Shown: positions 35,956-45,489 of the stretch, piece after piece
Numbering within the stretch: the first letter of the stretch is position 1
Layout of the letters: the number at the start of each line of letters is the position of its first letter
NCBI GenBank assembly: GCA_030066795.1
Contig: JASJAW010000022.1
Span: forward strand, 124,001-188,000
Length of the DNA: 64,000 nt
Direction of reading: 5' to 3'
From: Dinoroseobacter sp.
GTDB taxonomy: Bacteria > Pseudomonadota > Alphaproteobacteria > Rhodobacterales > Rhodobacteraceae
Translations under genes and position numbers: made by a program
The notes under the pieces: model-generated
Database searches by the model: none
Seen by the model: the letters and a program-made list of their open reading frames with translations, nothing else
Told to the model about the DNA's origin: nothing

Positions 35956-37155
35956 ATGATGACCCAACGCTTCCTCTCGTTTTGCTTCGCGCTGCTTTTG
36001 CCGGTCTCGGCGGCGGCGCAATCCTTCACGCCCGCCGTTACCGTGAATGGAGACATGATCACGGAATATGAGCTTGAGCAGCGGTTACTGCTGCTGCAGG
36101 CGCTACGTTTTCCTGGTGCCACTTTTGCTGCCGCCGAGGAAGCGTTGATTGAAGACCGGCTGAAGATGCAGGCAGCCGAGTCAGCTGGGGTTGAAATCAC
36201 ACAGGATGAGTTGGAAGTTGCCTTCGAAGAGTTTGCGCAGCGGGGCAACCTGACAACGCTTGAGTTCCTCACAGTGCTCGACGAAAGCGGCGTCGACTCG
36301 CAAACGTTCCGTGACTTCGTCGAGGCAGGCCTGGCCTGGAACGCATTTGTTCGCGGTGCCTTCGGACCTCGTGCTGCAATCTCGGATGCGGAGCTTGACA
36401 GAGCGCTTGCGCTGTCGGCGACGCGGTCGGGCGCTCGAATTCTGTTGGCGGAGGTCGTTCTGCCAACGCAAACGCCCGATATGGAGGCGCAGGCGATCGC
36501 GATTGCGGAAGAGATCCAGCAGACAGTTCGGACGCAGGCACAGTTTTCCGAAGCTGCGCGCCGGTTTTCAGTGGCCCCCACACGCGCGACTGGAGGCCAA
36601 CGCGAATGGATAAATTTGTCTGAACTTCCGCCTCAGATAGCCTCCAGCCTGCTGACGCTTGCTCCTGGCGAAATCTCAGAGGTCTACCCCATCGGTCCGC
36701 AGGCAATTGCGGTGTTTCAGGTCCGCGCGCTCGAGGAACGCCGCGCGCAGGCGCCGGGCGCCATCTCTGTAGAATATGCGTTGCTTGCTTTACCGCTTGA
36801 CCCCACCGAGGCCGCGGCGCGCACAGCAGAGCTCGCCGGAAAGGTTGATACCTGTGACGAGCTTTATCCGATTGCCCGAGAAATGCCCCAAGGCTCCTTG
36901 ATCCGCGAAACAGTCCCGACCGGATCCTTACCTGGTCCCGTTGCCACGGCAATCCAGAGACTCGACGCCAACGAGAGCGCACAAATTAGCACCTCTGCCG
37001 GTCCCCGTTTTCTGATGCTGTGCTCACGCGTGAGTGCCACCGTGGAAGAAGTCGGCCTTGATCAAGTGCGAAACCAATTGGTCGGGCAACGCATTGCAAG
37101 CTATGCGGACAGCTATCTTGAAGAATTGAAGGCAGATGCGAAGATCGTCCGTTAA
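35956..37155 (+). CDS. surA: Periplasmic SurA-like chaperone/peptidyl-prolyl isomerase
   Basis: A 399-residue protein with a signal peptide (ends PVSAAAQ), a SurA N-terminal chaperone domain opening FTPAVTVNGDMITEYELEQR, and a parvulin-type PPIase domain (about 170-275). It assists folding of outer membrane proteins, including LptD, whose gene is directly upstream. The PPIase domain is degenerate compared with E. coli SurA, and the protein has one rather than two such domains, as is usual in alphaproteobacteria. It overlaps pdxA by 20 bases. Confidence 0.88.
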   Translation: MMTQRFLSFCFALLLPVSAAAQSFTPAVTVNGDMITEYELEQRLLLLQALRFPGATFAAAEEALIEDRLKMQAAESAGVEITQDELEVAFEEFAQRGNLTTLEFLTVLDESGVDSQTFRDFVEAGLAWNAFVRGAFGPRAAISDAELDRALALSATRSGARILLAEVVLPTQTPDMEAQAIAIAEEIQQTVRTQAQFSEAARRFSVAPTRATGGQREWINLSELPPQIASSLLTLAPGEISEVYPIGPQAIAVFQVRALEERRAQAPGAISVEYALLALPLDPTEAAARTAELAGKVDTCDELYPIAREMPQGSLIRETVPTGSLPGPVATAIQRLDANESAQISTSAGPRFLMLCSRVSATVEEVGLDQVRNQLVGQRIASYADSYLEELKADAKIVR

Positions 37156-38137
37156 CCCGGATGCGCCGATTGCCCTGAGCTGTGGTGAACCGGCTGGTAT
37201 CGGCCCCGAGGTCGCGGTTAAGGCTTGGGCTGAACTGCGCGCCGAGGTGCCTTTCTTCTATATTGGAGATCCGGAACATATTGATCTGCACATGCCTGGC
37301 ACGCCCGTGTCGGTGATTGCCGATCCCAAAGACGCCCTTGCGGTCTGCATCGAAGCTCTGCCGGTTCTGCCACTGGCCTTTGCTGGCCCGCTCCGGCCCG
37401 GCCAGCCCAATCCCTCACATGCGGCTGGCGTGGTAGCGGCCATCGAACAGGGTGTTGCCTTCGCACACTCAGGAGCCGCCAGCGGTCTCTGTACCGCGCC
37501 CATCCACAAGAAAGCCCTTGCCGATGGTGCGGGTTTTGCGTTTCCGGGACATACGGAGTTTCTCGCTCATCTTGCCGGCGACGTGGACGTGGTGATGATG
37601 CTGGCCTGCACAGATCTGCGCGTTGTACCAACCACGATTCACATACCTCTTTCAGAAGTGCCCGCCGCTCTAAGCCCGCAACTGCTTGGGAAAACGGTAC
37701 GGCTCACAGCCGCCGGGCTCCGGCAGGATTTTGGCATCCCGTCGCCACGCATCGCGGTTGCTGGTCTCAATCCGCATGCGGGGGAAGGCGGTAAAATCGG
37801 AACGGAAGAACGCGACTGGATTGCGGATCTGTTGGAGGATTTGCGCGCGGAAGGCTATCAGCTGAGTGGTCCCCACTCTGCAGATACCATGTTCCACGCA
37901 GCCGCCCGGACGGAGTATGACGCAGCCATCGCCATGTATCATGATCAGGCGCTGATCCCGATCAAAACCATCGATTTTGCCGGCGGGGTTAACGTGACGC
38001 TTGGCCTCCCCTTTATCCGCACTTCTCCGGACCATGGCACTGCACTCGACAAAGCGGGACAGGATGCTGCTGACGCGAGCAGCCTGATCGCAGCCTTGCG
38101 GATGGCGGCCGATATGGCCCGCGCGCGCGCTGTCTGA
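37136..38137 (+). CDS. pdxA: 4-hydroxythreonine-4-phosphate dehydrogenase
   Basis: A 333-residue PdxA, an enzyme of pyridoxal phosphate synthesis by the DXP-dependent route. Key segments are [13 protein letters not shown] near the N-terminus (usually GDPAGIGPE; the first Asp is Glu here), [19 protein letters not shown] and [12 protein letters not shown], with metal-binding histidines. The start at 37136 lies inside the surA end (20-base overlap); the ATG at 37161 is out of frame. The stop shares one base with the rsmA start. Confidence 0.95.
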   Translation: MRRSSVNPDAPIALSCGEPAGIGPEVAVKAWAELRAEVPFFYIGDPEHIDLHMPGTPVSVIADPKDALAVCIEALPVLPLAFAGPLRPGQPNPSHAAGVVAAIEQGVAFAHSGAASGLCTAPIHKKALADGAGFAFPGHTEFLAHLAGDVDVVMMLACTDLRVVPTTIHIPLSEVPAALSPQLLGKTVRLTAAGLRQDFGIPSPRIAVAGLNPHAGEGGKIGTEERDWIADLLEDLRAEGYQLSGPHSADTMFHAAARTEYDAAIAMYHDQALIPIKTIDFAGGVNVTLGLPFIRTSPDHGTALDKAGQDAADASSLIAALRMAADMARARAV

Positions 38138-38994
38138 TGGCACAAATCGACACGCTCCCTCCGCTGCGACAGGTGATTGCGGAACACGGCCTGAGCGCAA
38201 AAAAATCGCTCGGGCAGAATTTTCTGCTGGACTTGAACCTCACTGCCAGAATTGCCCGGGTACCGGGCGACTTAAGCGCGGCGGATGTTCTGGAGATTGG
38301 ACCTGGCCCCGGAGGTCTGACACGTGGGCTGCTGGCCAGCGGTGCCCGCAAAGTGCTGGCCATCGAGAAGGACGAACGCTGTCTGCCTGCTCTTTCGCAA
38401 GTTGCCGAGGCGTATCCCGGCCGGCTGGAGGTCATCAGTGGTGATGCTCTGGACGTAGATCCGCTTGGCCACCTCACCCCTCCCATCCATATTGCGGCAA
38501 ACCTACCCTATAATGTCGGAACAGAGCTATTGGTGCGCTGGCTGACACCCGCCGTATGGCCACCATTCTGGACCTCCCTGACCTTGATGTTCCAAAAGGA
38601 AGTTGCTGAACGCATTGTCGCAAAGACCGGCTCTAAAGCGTACGGCCGGCTTGCCATCCTCGCGCAATGGCGAACCGACGCGGAGATTGCCCTGACCCTG
38701 CCGCCGCAAGCCTTTGTACCCGCCCCCAAAGTCCACTCAGCGGTGGTGCATCTGCGTGCTTTGCCTGCACCACGCTATCCGGCCAATCCCACCACGCTCT
38801 CACGCCTCGTTGCAGCAGCTTTCAATCAGAGACGCAAAATGCTGAGGGCCAGCCTGAAAGGTATTTCCGGGGACATCGAAGCACAACTCAACGAGGTTGG
38901 CATCGATCCGACGCGACGGGCTGAGACTGTCTCGCTGGAGGAATTCTGCGCACTTGCCCGGCAGCTGGACGCAGCAAGCCCCAGCCACGTCTGA
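38137..38994 (+). CDS. rsmA: 16S rRNA (A1518/A1519-N6,N6)-dimethyltransferase
   Basis: A 285-residue KsgA/RsmA methyltransferase. It dimethylates two adjacent adenosines of helix 45 in 16S rRNA during small-subunit maturation. SAM-binding [15 protein letters not shown] (about 52-66) and the catalytic [11 protein letters not shown] (about residue 117) are visible. It is translationally linked to pdxA (TGATG). pdxA-rsmA pairing is widely conserved. Confidence 0.97.
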   Translation: MAQIDTLPPLRQVIAEHGLSAKKSLGQNFLLDLNLTARIARVPGDLSAADVLEIGPGPGGLTRGLLASGARKVLAIEKDERCLPALSQVAEAYPGRLEVISGDALDVDPLGHLTPPIHIAANLPYNVGTELLVRWLTPAVWPPFWTSLTLMFQKEVAERIVAKTGSKAYGRLAILAQWRTDAEIALTLPPQAFVPAPKVHSAVVHLRALPAPRYPANPTTLSRLVAAAFNQRRKMLRASLKGISGDIEAQLNEVGIDPTRRAETVSLEEFCALARQLDAASPSHV

Positions 38995-39011
38995 CAATAT
39001 CGCTGCAGAGT

Positions 39012-40145
39012 TTATTCGGCAGCTTCCGCCGCAGCCGCCTGTTCTGCATCAAGCTCGGCGGCCTTTTTCTCAACCTGCTCTACGATGTGATCAATCATCT
39101 GGTCGTTCGACATCTTGTGGCTCTGCTTGCCTGCCAGATAGACCATCCCTGCCCCTGCACCACCGCCGGTAAAGCCAACATCGGTCATCAACGCCTCACC
39201 AGGGCCGTTCACCACGCAGCCGATAATGGACAGGCTCATCGGAGTTTTGATGTGCTCGAGACGCAACTCCAGCGCCTCGACAGTCTTGATCACATCGAAC
39301 CCCTGCCGAGCGCAGGAGGGGCACGAGATAATGTTCACGCCCCGATGGCGCAGCCCGAGGGATTTCAGGATCTCGTAGCCGACTTTAACTTCTTCCACCG
39401 GATCTGCGCTCAAGCTGACGCGGATTGTGTCGCCAATGCCCATCCACAGCAGATTGCCGAGGCCAATGGCCGATTTTATCGTGCCAGAGACCAGGCCTCC
39501 GGCTTCGGTAATCCCCAAATGGATCGGCGCATCGGTTGCGTCTGCGAGTGCCTGGTAGGCCGCAGCAGCCAAGAACACGTCCGACGCCTTGCAGGAGATC
39601 TTGAACTCGTGAAAGTCGTTGTCTTGCAGGATCTTGATGTGATCAAGCCCTGACTCGACCATCGCTTCGGGGCACGGCTCGCCGTACTTTTCCAGCAGAT
39701 GCTTTTCAAGACTGCCTGCATTCACGCCGATGCGGATTGAACAGTTGTGATCGCGCGCTGCCTTGATGACTTCCTTAACGCGGCTTTCATCCCCGATATT
39801 GCCTGGATTGATACGCAAGCAAGCTGCACCTGCTTCCGCGGCTTCGATCCCACGTTTGTAATGGAAATGGATATCCGCCACGATCGGCACCGGGCTTTCG
39901 CGCACGATGTCTTTCAGCGCCGCGGAGCTGTCCTGATCCGGCACAGAAATGCGGACGATGTCAGCGCCGGCTTCTGCTGCAGCCTGCACTTGCGCAACAG
40001 TGGCTTTGATATCCGGGGTCAGCGTATTGGTCATCGTCTGCACCGAAATCGGTGCATCGCCCCCCACTGGGACATTGCCCACCATGATCTGACGGCTTTT
40101 ACGGCGGTAGATGTTGCGCCATGGGCGCACAGCGTTGAGCGACAT
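39012..40145 (-). CDS. ispG: 4-hydroxy-3-methylbut-2-enyl-diphosphate synthase
   Basis: A 377-residue IspG/GcpE with a TIM barrel followed by a 4Fe-4S domain. It makes HMBPP from MEcPP in the non-mevalonate isoprenoid route. The cluster ligands appear as [11 protein letters not shown] and GCVVNGPGE. The start is placed at ATG 40145 ([17 protein letters not shown]), where homologues begin; the extra codons to 40196 are unlikely to be translated. rodZ lies upstream on the same strand, an order also found in E. coli. Confidence 0.96.
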   Translation of the reverse strand: MSLNAVRPWRNIYRRKSRQIMVGNVPVGGDAPISVQTMTNTLTPDIKATVAQVQAAAEAGADIVRISVPDQDSSAALKDIVRESPVPIVADIHFHYKRGIEAAEAGAACLRINPGNIGDESRVKEVIKAARDHNCSIRIGVNAGSLEKHLLEKYGEPCPEAMVESGLDHIKILQDNDFHEFKISCKASDVFLAAAAYQALADATDAPIHLGITEAGGLVSGTIKSAIGLGNLLWMGIGDTIRVSLSADPVEEVKVGYEILKSLGLRHRGVNIISCPSCARQGFDVIKTVEALELRLEHIKTPMSLSIIGCVVNGPGEALMTDVGFTGGGAGAGMVYLAGKQSHKMSNDQMIDHIVEQVEKKAAELDAEQAAAAEAAE

Positions 40146-40276
40146 GGGATTAATCCGTCTGACAGTCCACCTGTAACGGTACGCGACACGCGCCACAGAG
40201 GCAACGCCGCGATACCTTCGGATGAATTAATATAGCCCGAGGCCGATGCGAGTGATCCGCTATGGTGTCGGGGTAT

Positions 40277-41503
40277 TTACTCGGATGGGCTTTCTTCCGG
40301 AGCACTCAAGCTGGCTTCAGCCACCGCAATGATCTCTGCCATAGTGGGATCGGCGCTCAGGTCCACGCGAGCGAAGTCCTCTTGAAGGGCATCCCGCGAC
40401 AACGCGATGTTCGACGCGACAGAGCCTGCTTGCCCTGCGGGACCAAATGGTTCGCCATCCACAAGGAAATAAACGGAGCCTGAGTTTCCCGCTCGCAAGG
40501 TTGCCGGATCTTCAGAGGCAGGCAAAACAAAACTTTCCCCGCGCTCCATGACCTTTTCGAGAAGGATTGTCCCGTCTGCCGAACGCACCCTGACCCAAGC
40601 CGGGTTCACTGCGACAAGTGTAACTTCGGGCGGCGGCGGTGTCGTGACCTGAACAGCCGGAAGGCCCGGATCAACGTCCGACGGATCAAACTCAGCCACT
40701 TGTGGTGCTGGAGGCGCCGCCGGTTCGCGCCAGAGGCCTGTTGCGTTGGGGTCAATCGTCGCGATTGGTCCATCGCGCGATGCAATGACCGGCACATCGA
40801 GTGCTTGCGGGCGATAGAGCCGGTCAAAAGCTTCGGGCGAAGGGGCCTCTAGCTCAGAAAGCTCTTCCGTGTCACCTGCTCGGGCGGCAGGCGCGAGGGG
40901 ATCAACGGTCGCCACAACACCTGGCGCGGTCTCAACGGGAACCATTGTTACGCGTTGTACTTGCTGCAGGACGCTCCATGCGCCGTAGCCGAGGCCCCCA
41001 ATAAGGCTAACCAGCACCAGCAGCGAGCCCAAAGCGCCCGGGTTGAGGGATGAAAAGAAAGGCTCCTGCACCGGTGAAAGACTGCGCGCGGAGGCTAACA
41101 GAGGATCTTCAATAGATGCCTTCGAACTGGATTTCTTGTTCAGTGCCGACGGCTCGACCGCTTTTGGCGAACTCGCTTCAGGCTGCATGCCATGAACGCC
41201 GGAGAAGCCACTTTCATCACAGAATTTTTCGAACGCCCAGTCGGGGTCGAGCCCGAGATACCGCGAATACGACCGCACGTACCCAGCGATGAACCCGGGC
41301 GTATCGAAAACAGACGGATCGGCATTTTCAATGGCGACGATGTAGTTCGCTTTGATCCGGAGCTCGCGCTGGACATCGAGTAGCGACTTGCCAAGCGTCG
41401 CACGCTCCCCTCGCATCACGTCGCCAAGCGACAGGTCATAGTCGTCAAAACCGCGAAGGCTTGACGATCCGCCGTCCGTGCGCTGAGGTTTGCGCCCGAT
41501 CAT
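40277..41503 (-). CDS. RodZ-like cytoskeletal membrane protein
   Basis: A 408-residue protein. The N-terminal helix-turn-helix of the HTH_25/RodZ type is at about 24-95 (SLGDVMRGERATLGKSLLDVQ), followed by a Ser/Pro-rich linker, one TM helix at about 158-178, a Pro/Ala/Asp-rich periplasmic linker, and a C-terminal DUF4115-like beta domain (WVRVRSADGTILLEKV). RodZ connects MreB to the elongation machinery. ATG 41503 has GCAGGT upstream; codons to 41551 are less likely. The HTH-TM-DUF4115 arrangement and neighbouring ispG both support RodZ. Confidence 0.85.
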   Translation of the reverse strand: MIGRKPQRTDGGSSSLRGFDDYDLSLGDVMRGERATLGKSLLDVQRELRIKANYIVAIENADPSVFDTPGFIAGYVRSYSRYLGLDPDWAFEKFCDESGFSGVHGMQPEASSPKAVEPSALNKKSSSKASIEDPLLASARSLSPVQEPFFSSLNPGALGSLLVLVSLIGGLGYGAWSVLQQVQRVTMVPVETAPGVVATVDPLAPAARAGDTEELSELEAPSPEAFDRLYRPQALDVPVIASRDGPIATIDPNATGLWREPAAPPAPQVAEFDPSDVDPGLPAVQVTTPPPPEVTLVAVNPAWVRVRSADGTILLEKVMERGESFVLPASEDPATLRAGNSGSVYFLVDGEPFGPAGQAGSVASNIALSRDALQEDFARVDLSADPTMAEIIAVAEASLSAPEESPSE

Positions 41504-41551
41504 TACACCTGCCTTTTTATGTGCTTGTTCGAACTTATCGCCGATTCGCAC

Positions 41552-41569
41552 GTACTCTGCCTAGAGTAC
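41552..41569. repeat. Perfect inverted repeat between hemA and rodZ
   Basis: GTACTCT and AGAGTAC are 7-bp arms around GCCT, 49 bases upstream of the rodZ ATG and 40 bases after the hemA stop. No T-run follows on the minus strand, so an operator is more likely than a terminator. Confidence 0.5.
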
Positions 41570-41608
41570 ACGATATCACATTAAGAATTTGACGGCAGAA
41601 AGAAAATT

Positions 41609-42832
41609 TTAGGCGGTGAGTTGTTGCCGAGACAGGGCACAATGGCTCCACAATCCATCCATAGCGCGCACTAGGTCATCAATCATCTCCGGCGTATGAA
41701 CCGGCGACGGCGTGAAGCGTAGGCGCTCGGTGCCGCGCGGGACGGTCGGGAAGTTGATTGGCTGGACGTAGACGCCGTTATTCTCCAGCAACATGTCCGA
41801 AATGATTTTCGTGTGGACAGGATCGCCAACGATCACGGGGACAATATGGCTCCCATGGTCGATGATCGGAAGACCGATGCCTTTCAGCCGGAGTTTCAGA
41901 ACACGGGCGCGGCACTGATGCACCTCGCGGAGATTCGTATCCGTCTTCAGGTGGCGCACAGAAGCGGCAGCGCCGGCTGCCACCACCGGCGGGATCGAGG
42001 TCGTGAAGATGAAGCCCGGCGCATAAGACCTTACTGCATCGACCATTTTCGCGGATGCAGCGATGTAGCCGCCCATTACGCCGAAAGCCTTTCCGAGCGT
42101 TCCGTTGATAATATCGATCCGATCCATCAGGCCAAGTTGCTCGCACACACCACCACCACGAGGGCCGTACATACCCACTGCGTGGACCTCGTCGATATAG
42201 GTCAGCGCGCCAAATTCATCCGCGAGGTCGCAAATCTCAGCAATCGGACCGAAATCGCCGTCCATGGAGTAGACGGATTCGAACGCGATCACTTTGGGAG
42301 CGTCAGCGGGAAGGCTCAGCAAAATCTCCCGCAAATGATCAAGGTCGTTGTGGCGGAAGATATGTTTCGGACAGTTGGCATGCCGGATGCCTTGGATCAT
42401 CGACGCGTGATTCAACTCGTCCGAGATGATGTGGAGCCCCGGAAAGAGAACCGGCAGGGTCGAGAGTGTGGCATCATTGGCGATGTACGCCGATGTAAAC
42501 AGCAAGGCCGCTTCCTTGCCGTGCAAATCGGCAAGCTCAGCTTCCAGAGCGTTATGATAGACGGTTGTGCCCGAAATATTGCGGGTGCCGCCGGACCCGG
42601 CGCCGGTTGCGTCCAGCGCCTCATGCATTGCGCTCAGAACAACCGGGTGCTGGCCCATACCGAGGTAATCATTCCCGCACCACACCGTGATGTTCTTTTG
42701 TGTACCATCCGGGCGCGTCCAAACAGCGTGAGGAAATGCATCCCTGCGGCGCTCGATGTCGATGAAGGTCCGATACCGACCTTCGTCATGTAAACGCTGA
42801 AGGGCTGTGTCTAGGTGTCCGGTGTAGTCCAA
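41609..42832 (-). CDS. hemA: 5-aminolevulinate synthase
   Basis: A 407-residue PLP enzyme condensing glycine and succinyl-CoA to 5-aminolevulinate, the Shemin route to tetrapyrroles found in alphaproteobacteria. The sequence closely follows the Rhodobacter pattern, including [29 protein letters not shown] and the PLP lysine in NGTLGKAFG. The start is TTG 42832, with GGAG six bases upstream; the family N-terminus ([14 protein letters not shown]) begins at this codon. An FNR-type box 89 bases upstream implies oxygen-dependent control. Confidence 0.97.
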   Translation of the reverse strand: MDYTGHLDTALQRLHDEGRYRTFIDIERRRDAFPHAVWTRPDGTQKNITVWCGNDYLGMGQHPVVLSAMHEALDATGAGSGGTRNISGTTVYHNALEAELADLHGKEAALLFTSAYIANDATLSTLPVLFPGLHIISDELNHASMIQGIRHANCPKHIFRHNDLDHLREILLSLPADAPKVIAFESVYSMDGDFGPIAEICDLADEFGALTYIDEVHAVGMYGPRGGGVCEQLGLMDRIDIINGTLGKAFGVMGGYIAASAKMVDAVRSYAPGFIFTTSIPPVVAAGAAASVRHLKTDTNLREVHQCRARVLKLRLKGIGLPIIDHGSHIVPVIVGDPVHTKIISDMLLENNGVYVQPINFPTVPRGTERLRFTPSPVHTPEMIDDLVRAMDGLWSHCALSRQQLTA

Positions 42833-42920
42833 GGGTCGCTCCGTGGGCCTTAAGGTATCGATGACTGGCCAAAGCTAGGCCGCTCAGCTTGAAAGTAACA
42901 ATGCGCAAAATGCCGCTGCT

Positions 42921-42934
42921 TTGACCGAGATCAA
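42921..42934. promoter_or_regulatory. FnrL-type box in the hemA/dipeptidase divergent region
   Basis: TTGAC-CGAG-ATCAA matches the Fnr/FnrL consensus TTGAT-N4-ATCAA at nine of ten positions. It lies 89 bases before hemA and 102 bases before the dipeptidase gene. In Rhodobacter, hemA is known to be under FnrL control, so this is a plausible site for low-oxygen regulation. Confidence 0.72.
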
Positions 42935-43035
42935 GTTGGCGCCCAACACCTTGGTCGCACAGCGGCGCTGGACACTCCAATCCGGGCAGCTAGGGTACGC
43001 GCATCGTCCGACTGGCTGCATATCCCAAGGAAACC

Positions 43036-44412
43036 ATGACTGTAACCCCTGTTCTTGCCCGCATCGACCAAGATCTTCCCCAAGCAATACAAAGACTCCA
43101 AGCGCTTTTGCGCATTCCGTCCATTTCGACCGATCCTGCCTACAACGATGCCTGCGACGATGCGGCAGACTGGCTGGTCGAAGAACTGCAATCGATCGGC
43201 GCGGATGCGTCGAAACGTCCGACCCCGGGTCGCCCCATGGTGGTTGGGCATCTCGACGGCGACGGACCAGAGGTTCTGTTTTATGGCCACTACGACGTGC
43301 AACCTGTAGACCCACTGGATCTGTGGGACACGCCGCCTTTCGAGCCGGAACTTCAGGATACCCCCAAGGGCAAGGTGATCCGGGGGCGCGGCACCGCAGA
43401 CGACAAGGGCCAGTTAATGACCTTCGTCGAAGCCTGCCGCAACTGGATCGCGGAACACGGGCGTTTGCCCGTGAAGGTCACCTTTTTTTTCGAGGGCGAA
43501 GAAGAGTCCGGGTCCCCTTCCCTGATCCCGTTCCTTGAGGAGAACGCAGACGAGCTCCGGAAGGAAGTGGCGTTGATCTGCGACACCGGGCTCTTCAACG
43601 ACAAAGTGCCCGCAATTATCGCCTCTCTGCGGGGAATGCTGGGGCAGGAAATCATCCTCCGCGGCGCTTCTCGTGATTTGCATTCAGGACACTACGGCGG
43701 CGCGGCGGCGAACCCGATCAAGGTGTTGTCGCATATTCTTGCCAGCCTCCACGATGAAAGCGGCCGCGTGACGATCCCGGGGTTCTATGACGGCGTTCCG
43801 GAGCTTTCGCCAGAACGGCGTGCCGAGTGGGGATCCCTTGGCTTTGATACGGCCACCTTTCTTGGGGACGTGGGCTTGTCGCATCCGGCCGGCGAAGACG
43901 GGTTTTCGGCGCTGGAGGCAACCTGGGCGCGGCCGACCTGCGAGTTTAACGGGATCCGGGGTGGCTATGCGGGCGATGGCTTCAAGACCGTGCTGCCCGC
44001 AGAGGCTGCCGCCAAGATCAGCTTCCGGTTGGTTGGAGATCAGGACCCGTACAAGATTTGCGCGGCATTCCAGGCACAGGTTCGCCGCCTTGTGCCACCA
44101 GACATGGAGGTGGAGTTCGTTGACCACGGGGCGTCGAAAGCGTCGATGATGCAAATGGAGCACCCCCTCTTCGACAAAACCAAAGCGGCTTTGACCGAGG
44201 AATGGGGCCTGCCCGCCACCTTTACCGCGGCCGGTGGTTCGATTCCGGTCGCGGGGTATTTCCAGTCGATCCTCGGAATGGACTCGATCCTTGCCGGCTG
44301 GGGTAAGGATGATGATGGCCTGCATTCGCCGAATGAGAAATACGATGTCGAGAGCTTTCACAAAGGCACACGGTCCTGGGCGCGTGTGCTGGGCAAGATC
44401 GCCGAAGGTTAG
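43036..44412 (+). CDS. M20-family dipeptidase
   Basis: A 458-residue M20/M25/M40 metallopeptidase. The metal and catalytic residues are seen in [11 protein letters not shown] (His and Asp), [10 protein letters not shown] (bridging Asp) and [11 protein letters not shown] (catalytic Glu and ligand). A dimerisation lid domain interrupts the catalytic domain at about 190-310, with [14 protein letters not shown]. Members hydrolyse di- or tripeptides or related amides, and the exact substrate is unknown. ATG 43036 follows AAGGA. The end overlaps the convergent queA end by four bases. Confidence 0.92.
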   Translation: MTVTPVLARIDQDLPQAIQRLQALLRIPSISTDPAYNDACDDAADWLVEELQSIGADASKRPTPGRPMVVGHLDGDGPEVLFYGHYDVQPVDPLDLWDTPPFEPELQDTPKGKVIRGRGTADDKGQLMTFVEACRNWIAEHGRLPVKVTFFFEGEEESGSPSLIPFLEENADELRKEVALICDTGLFNDKVPAIIASLRGMLGQEIILRGASRDLHSGHYGGAAANPIKVLSHILASLHDESGRVTIPGFYDGVPELSPERRAEWGSLGFDTATFLGDVGLSHPAGEDGFSALEATWARPTCEFNGIRGGYAGDGFKTVLPAEAAAKISFRLVGDQDPYKICAAFQAQVRRLVPPDMEVEFVDHGASKASMMQMEHPLFDKTKAALTEEWGLPATFTAAGGSIPVAGYFQSILGMDSILAGWGKDDDGLHSPNEKYDVESFHKGTRSWARVLGKIAEG

Positions 44413-45476
44413 CGGCGCGGCGGAACAAGAAGCGAGCTGTCTCCGTAGCTGAAGAACCGGTACTTCTCCGCCACGGCGTGCGCGTAAATCTCCATCACGC
44501 GCTCCCGCCCCATGAGGGCCGAAACCAGCATCATCAGCGTGGACTTCGGCAGGTGAAAATTGGTCATCAGCGCGTCCGTGATTTTAAAGCGGTAGCCGGG
44601 ATAAATGAAGATGTCGGTGTCCCCTTCCCAGGCTGGAATGGTCCCGTCCGCCTGCGCTGCGGTCTCGATAAGGCGGAGCGCTGTGGTGCCGACCGGGATA
44701 ATCCGCCCGCCCGCCGCGCGCGTCGCGTTGATCTCGGCGGCAGCGCGTTCCGGGATCTCCCCCCACTCGGCGTGCATTTTGTGAGTGGTCACGTCGTCTA
44801 CCTTTACCGGAAGGAACGTCCCTGCCCCAACATGGAGCGTGACAAAAGACATCTCGACACCTCTTGCACGCAAAGCCGCAAGTAAGGGCTCGTCGAAATG
44901 CAGCGACGCCGTGGGCGCAGCGACAGCACCTGAATGGCGGGCAAAGATGGTTTGGTAGTCGTCCTTGTCCCGCTCGTCCGCGGGGCGCTTACCGGCGATG
45001 TAAGGCGGCAGGGGCATCGCGCCCGCTTCAGCGAGCGCGTCATCGAAGTCCTCACCAATCAGATTGAACTCCAAGCGCAGCCGGTCAGCTGTTTTTTCGG
45101 CCACGTCTGCACTGAGATTGTCAGAGAAAACGATCCGCTCCGCTTCTGCGACTTTGCGCAAAGGTTTGGCCAAAGCCCACCAGCCACTCTTAAACGCCGG
45201 TTCCGTGAGGGTCACCTCTACTTTCGCTGTCACTGGCCCCTGCCCTGCATCCCGCGTCCGCGCGCCGAACAACCGTGCAGGGATCACCTTGGTGTTGTTC
45301 AGAACCAGCCGATCCCCCGGCCGCAATTCATCCACCAGATCAGTCACATGCCGGTCACGGATCGCCGCGATTCCGTCCGCTACGAGAAGCCGAGCGGACG
45401 AGCGCGGAGAGACCGGACGTGTGGCAATTAACTCCTCCGGCAAGGAGAAGTCGAAATCGGCAAGTGTCAGGGTCAT
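44409..45476 (-). CDS. queA: S-adenosylmethionine:tRNA ribosyltransferase-isomerase
   Basis: A 355-residue QueA, which moves the ribose of SAM onto preQ1 in tRNA to give epoxyqueuosine. Conserved stretches include [12 protein letters not shown] at the start, [25 protein letters not shown] and [16 protein letters not shown]. It starts 13 bases after the stop of the YhdP-like gene on the same strand, which may put it in one transcript. Together with tgt (18873-20003) it shows that the organism makes queuosine. Confidence 0.97.
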   Translation of the reverse strand: MTLTLADFDFSLPEELIATRPVSPRSSARLLVADGIAAIRDRHVTDLVDELRPGDRLVLNNTKVIPARLFGARTRDAGQGPVTAKVEVTLTEPAFKSGWWALAKPLRKVAEAERIVFSDNLSADVAEKTADRLRLEFNLIGEDFDDALAEAGAMPLPPYIAGKRPADERDKDDYQTIFARHSGAVAAPTASLHFDEPLLAALRARGVEMSFVTLHVGAGTFLPVKVDDVTTHKMHAEWGEIPERAAAEINATRAAGGRIIPVGTTALRLIETAAQADGTIPAWEGDTDIFIYPGYRFKITDALMTNFHLPKSTLMMLVSALMGRERVMEIYAHAVAEKYRFFSYGDSSLLVPPRR

Positions 45477-45489
45477 GGGCAGGTCCGGC

